The notes beneath the pieces were generated by a model. It saw only the letters and a program-made list of their open reading frames with translations, made no database searches and was not told the DNA's origin. From an uncultured Oscillospiraceae bacterium (GTDB lineage Bacteria; Bacillota; Clostridia; Oscillospirales; Oscillospiraceae): a DNA stretch of 9,212 bases. Numbering within the stretch: position 1 is the first letter of the stretch; each line of letters begins with the position of its first letter. The stretch is taken from positions 1-9,212 of the forward strand of contig CAKTJA010000046.1 in the NCBI GenBank assembly GCA_934567115.1, in the 5' to 3' direction. This document shows, piece after piece, positions 5,600 through 9,212 of the stretch. The translations under genes were made by a program, and so were the position numbers.

Positions 5600-6640
5600 A
5601 TGGATAAAGAGCTTCGACTGACGCAGATGACCTCCGCCGCCGGGTGAGCGGCAAAGCTGGGGCCGGGCGCCCTTTCAAAAATTCTTGCGGGTCTTCCGAA
5701 TCTTTCCGACCCGCGGCTGCTGGTCGGCTATGACAGCAGCGACGACGCGTGCGTTTACCGTGTCAGCGACGACACGGCCGTGATCGAGACCGTGGACTTC
5801 TTTACCCCCATTGTGGACGATCCCTACCTCTTCGGGCAGATCGCCGCCGCCAACGCGCTCAGCGACGTGTACGCCATGGGCGGCACGCCGAGGCTTGCGA
5901 TGAACCTGCTGTGCGTTCCGAGCTGTCTTTCTCCCGAGACGATCCGCGCCATTCTGGAGGGCGGACACGACAAGGCTGTGGAGGCCGGCTGCGTGATCGC
6001 CGGCGGACACACAATCCAGGATAACGAGCCGAAGTACGGGCTTTGCGTCACGGGCTTCGTCCACCCGCAGAGGATCCTGAAAAATATCGGCGCGCAGCCC
6101 GGCGACGTGCTGGTGCTGACCAAGCCGCTCGGCTGTGGGATCGTAACCACGGCGCTGAAGGCAGGCGCGGCCTCCGACGAGGCGAGAGACGCGGCCTACC
6201 GGCACATGGCGGAGCTGAACGCGAGGGCGGGCGCCGCCATACGCGAGTCCGCTCAGGTCCACGCCTGCACAGATGTGACGGGCTTCGGCCTTCTCGGTCA
6301 CAGCTATGAAATGGCGGTCGGCTCGGCTGTGACGATACGGCTGCACGGCGGCGCGCTCCCCCTGCTTCCGCAGGCGCGGGAGCTTGCGGAGATGGGCATT
6401 ATCCCGGGCGGGGCCTACCGCAACCGCGACTATGTGAAGCCGCAGCTCACCGTGCTGCCCGGCGCGCAGCGGGCGCTGCTGGACCTTGCGGCTGACCCGC
6501 AGACCTCCGGCGGACTGCTTGCCGCGCTCCCTCTTCGGGAGGCGGAGGCGCTGCTCGAACGGCTCCATGCGTTTGCACCGTGGAGCGCGATCATCGGCGA
6601 GGTGCTGCCGCGCCGCTCCACCGCGCTGGAGTTCGACTGA
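5600..6640 (+). CDS. selD: Selenide, water dikinase SelD, itself a selenoprotein (Sec at UGA codon 16)
   Basis: SelD makes selenophosphate from selenide and ATP, the selenium donor for Sec-tRNA and selenouridine. Reading through the TGA at 5645-5647 gives 346 residues, the usual SelD length. The start is ATG 5600, 8 bases after AAGGGAGG (5584-5591). Codon 16 falls in AAG-U-AAK, matching the GCGCK loop of E. coli SelD, where Cys17 and Lys20 are catalytic; here these are Sec16 and Lys19. The second Cys of that loop is Ala18. ATP/metal-binding aspartates are recognisable in SSDDACVY (Asp49), VDFFTPIVD (Asp66), ALSDVYAMGG (Asp89) and DVTGFGLLGH (Asp225). AGGHTIQD and DPQTSGGLL complete the AIRS/PurM-type fold. 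A SECIS-like hairpin follows the UGA. Standard gene callers would stop at codon 16 and start again inside the gene, for example at GTG 5780, losing the active site. Sec-type SelD is well known in Clostridia and some proteobacteria. The gene implies that selA, selB and selC lie elsewhere in the genome. Confidence 0.93.
5645..5676 (+). promoter_or_regulatory. Selenocysteine UGA codon and bacterial SECIS-like hairpin
   Basis: Downstream of the UGA (5645-5647), GGGGC (5659-5663) pairs with GCCCT (5669-5673), including one G-U pair, around a CGGGC loop (5664-5668). An alternative lower stem pairs AAAG (5653-5656) with CTTT (5672-5675). The loop begins 16 bases after the UGA and has G at its second position. 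That meets the published bacterial SECIS pattern: about 16-37 bases of spacing and a G among the first two loop bases. Such a hairpin would recruit SelB with Sec-tRNA. Folding was done by eye. Confidence 0.7.
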
Positions 6641-6670
6641 GCGGACGCTCTGTCAAAATCTGAACAAATA

Positions 6671-6706
6671 CCGCCGGGAGGCACAGCATGCTGTGCCTCC
6701 CGGCGG
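6671..6706. terminator. Perfect 36-bp palindrome after selD, probable transcription or RNA 3' end element
   Basis: The half-site CCGCCGGGAGGCACAGCA (6671-6688) is followed directly by its exact reverse complement, so the RNA forms a GC-rich stem of about 16 bp with a minimal loop. It starts 30 bases after the selD stop. The nearest T tract (five T at 6724-6728) is 17 bases away, so it is not a canonical intrinsic terminator. It may still end the gtr-lysR-selD transcript, protect its 3' end, or bind a dimeric protein as DNA. Confidence 0.55.
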
Positions 6707-6864
6707 CGCTGTTGGATCGGTGCTTTTTGGCGCAAAGGACGCAGACGGAAGCTGTGGGAAGCCGTTTCCGTACGGTTGAAGCCAAAGGCTTTCGGGACGC
6801 CGAAGGCCCGCTCAGGGGGAAGGGCTTCTCAAAACGCGGGATAAGCCCGGGCGTAATATTCCAT

Positions 6865-6906
6865 AAAAATAGGAACCAGAGCGGCATGCTCCGGTTCTTA
6901 TTTTTT
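6865..6906. terminator. Bidirectional intrinsic terminator
   Basis: Bases 6865-6882 (starting AAAAATAGGAACC) pair with 6888-6905 (ending GGTTCTTATTTTT) around a five-base loop GGCAT. There is one A/C mismatch and one G-U pair. A T6 tract closes the plus-strand copy and an A5 tract provides the U run on the minus strand. It can stop transcription from selD on one side and from the SLH protein gene on the other. Confidence 0.75.
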
Positions 6907-7063
6907 AAGCTCTTTCTCAGCGGGCTGCGGAACAAGCTCCTGTTTTCCACGATGCTTTCTCGGAAAACGCTTAGTTAATGCCGCCGACAAAGCGGGACGG
7001 CCCTCCCGGTGCGGCGGCCCGCGATTTGGAAAGAGCGTCCCACGGGCGGTTGGAAATACCGAA

Positions 7064-7089
7064 GGCTGTATGGCAAAAGCCGTACAGCC
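7064..7089. repeat. 11-bp stem-loop with AAAA tetraloop
   Basis: GGCTGTATGGC (7064-7074) pairs with GCCGTACAGCC (7079-7089), with one G-U pair, around AAAA. No T tract follows on either strand, so it is unlikely to be an intrinsic terminator. It may be part of a dispersed intergenic palindromic repeat. Confidence 0.5.
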
Positions 7090-7184
7090 CGAGACTGTTG
7101 ATAAAACGGAAGCTCCCCCCGTAACGGCAAGGAAGCGTGTGCGCGGGAAGGTCAGGAAGTGCGTCCCGCGCCATGGAGATCAAC

Positions 7185-7216
7185 GGTTTTCAAAGCTTTT
7201 TCGGGTTCTGAAAACC
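7185..7216. repeat. 8-bp inverted repeat
   Basis: GGTTTTCA (7185-7192) and TGAAAACC (7209-7216) are exact reverse complements separated by 16 bases. The site lies downstream of the SLH protein gene on the minus strand. It has no T tract and its role is unclear. Confidence 0.35.
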
Positions 7217-7252
7217 TGTTCGGCGTGTCAAAAAGACTTTTCCACACGCAGA

Positions 7253-7289
7253 GGACCCGGACCTTTCGGCCCGGGTCCCTCGCTTTTTT
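7253..7289 (+). terminator. Intrinsic terminator in plus orientation
   Basis: GGACCCGG (7253-7260) pairs perfectly with CCGGGTCC (7271-7278) around a ten-base loop. Five bases later comes TTTTTT (7284-7289). The T tract favours termination of plus-strand transcripts coming from the selD side. In the minus direction the hairpin is not followed closely by T residues, so its value for the SLH protein gene is uncertain. Confidence 0.65.
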
Positions 7290-7318
7290 CAGAAATTTTT
7301 CGCAAACGCGGCCCTGTC

Positions 7319-9212
7319 TCAGTTCGACAGGCTCTGCGCCCGGTACAGGAAGGTAACGATCTGCGCGCGCGTGCACGGCTCGTTCGGGCTGAAGGTCGTC
7401 GAGCTTGTGCCCGCGGCGATCCCGCGCGCCGCCGCCCAGCGCACTGCGGAAGAATAGTAGGAGTCCGACGGCACGTCCTCGAAGGGCATGCCCGACCCGA
7501 ACAGCGGCGACCCCGCGCTGCGGTAGAGATAGGTCATCGCCTGTGCGCGGTTCACGGTCTCGTCAGGGCTGAAGGTCGTTTCGCTTGTGCCGTTCGTGAT
7601 CCCCTCGCCCATCGCCCACAGCACGGCGTTATAGTAGTACGCGCCGGGCTTGACGTCGGTAAACGGATTGTTGCCGCTTCTCGGCTGCGGACTGCCCGCA
7701 GCGCGCCAGAGGAAGGTCACGATCCGCGCGCGCGTGCACGGCTCGTTCACGCCGAAGGACGACGCGCTCACCCCCTCGGCAACGCCCGCGTACACCGCCC
7801 AGCGCACCGCGTCATAGAAGTAGTCGCCGCTCCGCACGTCGTTAAAATAGAGGTTGAAGTCCGGAACGAAGGTCCCCTGATCGCCGACCTGGATCTCCAC
7901 CGTGCCGGTATAGGTCTCTCCGTCCACATTCCTTCCGGTGTAATCCACCGTGACCGTCCCGGTATAGCTGTCCGCCGCGACGAAGGTCACGTCGTCAAGC
8001 AGAGGCCCGCTTCCGGAGCGGTAGTAGTTGGTGTAGTCCGAAAGCTTCGTGCCCGTGTCCCGGTCGGCGTTGTACCTGTAGTACAGCGTGCCGCGCCGCG
8101 ACGACGGCTGCTCAAAGCGGACGTAGCTCAGCCGCTCGCCGGTAATGGAGCGGCAGGCGTCGTTGAAGTCCGACGCGTCGAACTCGACACTCCCGCCCTT
8201 TTTCACATAATACTTCACGGTGTCCGATCCGGAGGAGCCTTCCACCGTTATGCGCACCGTTCCGGAAAAGCGCGTCCCCGTGTCGTCGTAGCCGACGAAG
8301 CCGAAGCTCGCCGTTCCGGTAAAGCCGCTCTTCGGCACGAAGCTGACGGCGGAAATGCCGGGGTTCCCGCTGCGGTAGTAGCTGCTTGAGGAGGAGACCG
8401 TCGTCCCGCTTGAGCTGCTGTTCGCATAGTTGTAATACAGCGTGCCCTGCGAGGAGGAGGGAAGCTCAAAGCTGATGCGGCTGAGGCTGTAGCCCCGCTC
8501 CCGCAGACAAAGCTCGTTGAAATCCGCCGCCTCGAAGCGGACCGCGCGGCCCTTCGTGGTGCTGTACGCCACAACGCCGTCGGAACCGGAAACGCGGATG
8601 ATCAGATTCCCGTTGAACCGCTCCCCCCGGTAGTCGTAGCCGGTATAGGGAATGGTGACGGTGCCGCTGAAATTGTCCGCCGGCACAAAGCTGATCGAGG
8701 AGATCCTGGGGTTCGAGCCGCGGTAGTAGCGCGTGGACTCGGAAACCGTGCTGCCCGTGTTGTTCCGGCTTGAGTACTTATAGTAAAGCGTTCCCTCGCG
8801 GTCGGAGGGCAGAGTGAAATAGACGTAATTCAGGCTGTTGCCGCTGTAGTTCAGGCTGGCCCGGTTGAAGTCCGCCTCGTCCAGCTCCACCGCGCGGCCC
8901 ATGGATGTGGAATAGCTCACGTCCCGGCTGTCCGAGCCGCTCGGCTCATAGACATTGATCGTGATCTTTCCGCTGTAGGAGCTGCCCGCGCTGTCCACAC
9001 AGCGGTACGGCACGGTCGCCTTCCCGGTAAAGCCCTCCGCCGGGACGAAGGTCACGCGTTCAAGCTCCGGCGTGCTGGTGACGTAGTAGCGCATGTCGCC
9101 GCTCACCCGCTGGGAAAACGGGGAGGCCTCGCTGTAGTCGTAATACAGCACGCCCTGCTTCGCGCTGGGCTGGTCGAAGGTGATGTAGCCGATCGAGCGG
9201 CCGGTGCGGGAC
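7319..9212 (-). CDS. S-layer-homology surface protein with Ig-like repeats (N-terminus outside window)
   Basis: The frame is open from the window edge to a TGA at 7321-7319, giving 630 visible residues; the start and any signal peptide lie beyond 9212. The apparent GTG start at 9151 is internal, since the same repeat pattern continues upstream (SIGYITFDQPS). Numbering from that GTG, four repeats of about 116 residues are seen (up to 68, 78-187, 194-303, 312-422). Each carries an EADFN-like motif, a GTLYYxY strand, YYR, SFVP..FTGT and a GYD..G..F.GTV.I.V end. This pattern resembles bacterial Ig-like/cadherin-like modules. Three SLH domains follow (436-485, 497-546, 557-606). Their TRAE-type motifs read TRAR, NRAQ and TRAQ, and each has a WA helix. 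SLH triplets attach proteins non-covalently to pyruvylated secondary cell-wall polymer. The protein is thus a surface-anchored stalk or adhesin; its ligand is unknown. Confidence 0.9.
   Translation of the reverse strand, partial: SRTGRSIGYITFDQPSAKQGVLYYDYSEASPFSQRVSGDMRYYVTSTPELERVTFVPAEGFTGKATVPYRCVDSAGSSYSGKITINVYEPSGSDSRDVSYSTSMGRAVELDEADFNRASLNYSGNSLNYVYFTLPSDREGTLYYKYSSRNNTGSTVSESTRYYRGSNPRISSISFVPADNFSGTVTIPYTGYDYRGERFNGNLIIRVSGSDGVVAYSTTKGRAVRFEAADFNELCLRERGYSLSRISFELPSSSQGTLYYNYANSSSSGTTVSSSSSYYRSGNPGISAVSFVPKSGFTGTASFGFVGYDDTGTRFSGTVRITVEGSSGSDTVKYYVKKGGSVEFDASDFNDACRSITGERLSYVRFEQPSSRRGTLYYRYNADRDTGTKLSDYTNYYRSGSGPLLDDVTFVAADSYTGTVTVDYTGRNVDGETYTGTVEIQVGDQGTFVPDFNLYFNDVRSGDYFYDAVRWAVYAGVAEGVSASSFGVNEPCTRARIVTFLWRAAGSPQPRSGNNPFTDVKPGAYYYNAVLWAMGEGITNGTSETTFSPDETVNRAQAMTYLYRSAGSPLFGSGMPFEDVPSDSYYSSAVRWAAARGIAAGTSSTTFSPNEPCTRAQIVTFLYRAQSLSN
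7334..7846 (-). repeat. Three SLH domains at the C-terminus of the surface protein
   Basis: The domains map to about 7846-7697, 7663-7514 and 7483-7334, spaced 60-61 codons apart. The first and third are closest: both contain NEPCTRA(R/Q)IVTFL(W/Y)RA and share a run of about 23 identical bases (around 7362-7384 and 7725-7747). The middle copy reads DETVNRAQAMTYLYRS. Confidence 0.85.
7886..9212 (-). repeat. Four tandem Ig-like repeats within the SLH protein
   Basis: Repeat units map to about 9212-8948 (partial), 8920-8591, 8572-8243 and 8218-7886. The period is 116-118 codons. The copies are diverged at the DNA level but keep the same protein pattern, including GTLYY/GVLYY and the YTG/FTG-T..Y turn. 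More copies probably lie beyond the window edge. Confidence 0.8.

Larger units (their letters stand above)
6641..7318. other. Convergent intergenic region, hairpin-rich, no supported gene
   Basis: These 678 bases separate the ends of selD (plus) and the SLH protein gene (minus). Short ORFs occur on both strands, but none has a good ribosome binding site or a recognisable product. Stem-loops occur at 6671-6706, 6779-6791, 6865-6905, 6942-6968, 6981-7017, 7064-7089, 7185-7216 and 7253-7278. Two are terminator-like in the plus direction. No promoter with two good hexamers was found. Confidence 0.6.

Noticed and set aside
5645..5647. selD as a pseudogene with a nonsense mutation
   Set aside because: The UGA is exactly at the catalytic Cys/Sec position, all other SelD motifs are intact, and length and ribosome binding site are normal.
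5675..6568. Minus-strand ORF of 297 codons opposite selD
   Set aside because: Antisense shadow of a confidently identified gene, with no ribosome binding site and no family resemblance.
5780..6640. selD starting at the internal GTG 5780
   Set aside because: This model drops the catalytic loop and the first ATP-binding Asp. The UGA at codon 16 with a SECIS-like hairpin explains the apparent stop.
6591..6950. Minus-strand ORF of 119 codons in the convergent region
   Set aside because: It overlaps the selD end, crosses the 36-bp palindrome and the 6865-6906 terminator, and has no ribosome binding site.
7070..8389. Plus-strand ORF of 439 codons
   Set aside because: Most of it is antisense to the SLH/Ig-repeat gene, and it crosses the hairpin at 7064-7089 and the terminator at 7253-7289. 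Its repeated RARL/HAEGRRA-like segments mirror the SLH repeats on the other strand.

Overview
The window is a GC-rich, gene-dense bacterial segment. S-layer-homology (SLH) domains, strong GGAGG-type ribosome binding sites and a GtrA/GtrB/GtrII set next to a selenoprotein-type selD suggest a monoderm Clostridia member, possibly a high-GC gut Oscillospiraceae-like lineage. That placement is inference from gene content; no rRNA or other marker is present.

Layout. Positions 1-438 hold the C-terminal end of a DUF4367-like protein. A small secreted cysteine-containing protein (544-900) follows. The stretch 901-1152 contains an inverted repeat, an extended -10-like box and a strong intrinsic terminator. 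A 64-residue ORF of unknown function with a near-ideal ribosome binding site lies at 1153-1347. After about 310 non-coding bases, five genes run in the same direction with gaps of only 21-57 bases: a GtrII-like membrane glycosyltransferase, a GtrB-like polyprenyl-phosphate glycosyltransferase, a GtrA-like flippase, a LysR-family regulator and selD. The first three form a complete gtr-type cell-surface glycosylation module: GtrB loads a sugar onto the lipid carrier, GtrA flips it, and GtrII transfers it outside the membrane. The last two concern selenium use.

selD has an in-frame UGA at codon 16, exactly where the SelD catalytic Cys/Sec sits, followed by a hairpin that fits the bacterial SECIS pattern. 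The gene is therefore read as a selenoprotein of 346 residues and not as an N-terminally truncated protein.

A 678-base convergent intergenic region (6641-7318) is packed with hairpins, including a perfect 36-bp palindrome and two terminator-like structures. From 7319 to the window end, on the minus strand, runs the 3' part of a large surface protein with at least four Ig-like repeats and three C-terminal SLH domains.

I found no tRNA, rRNA, CRISPR array, insertion sequence or defence system. The points most worth a second look are the Sec-containing SelD and its gene start, the small ORF at 1153, the promoter-plus-terminator leader ahead of it, and the hairpin-rich convergent region.
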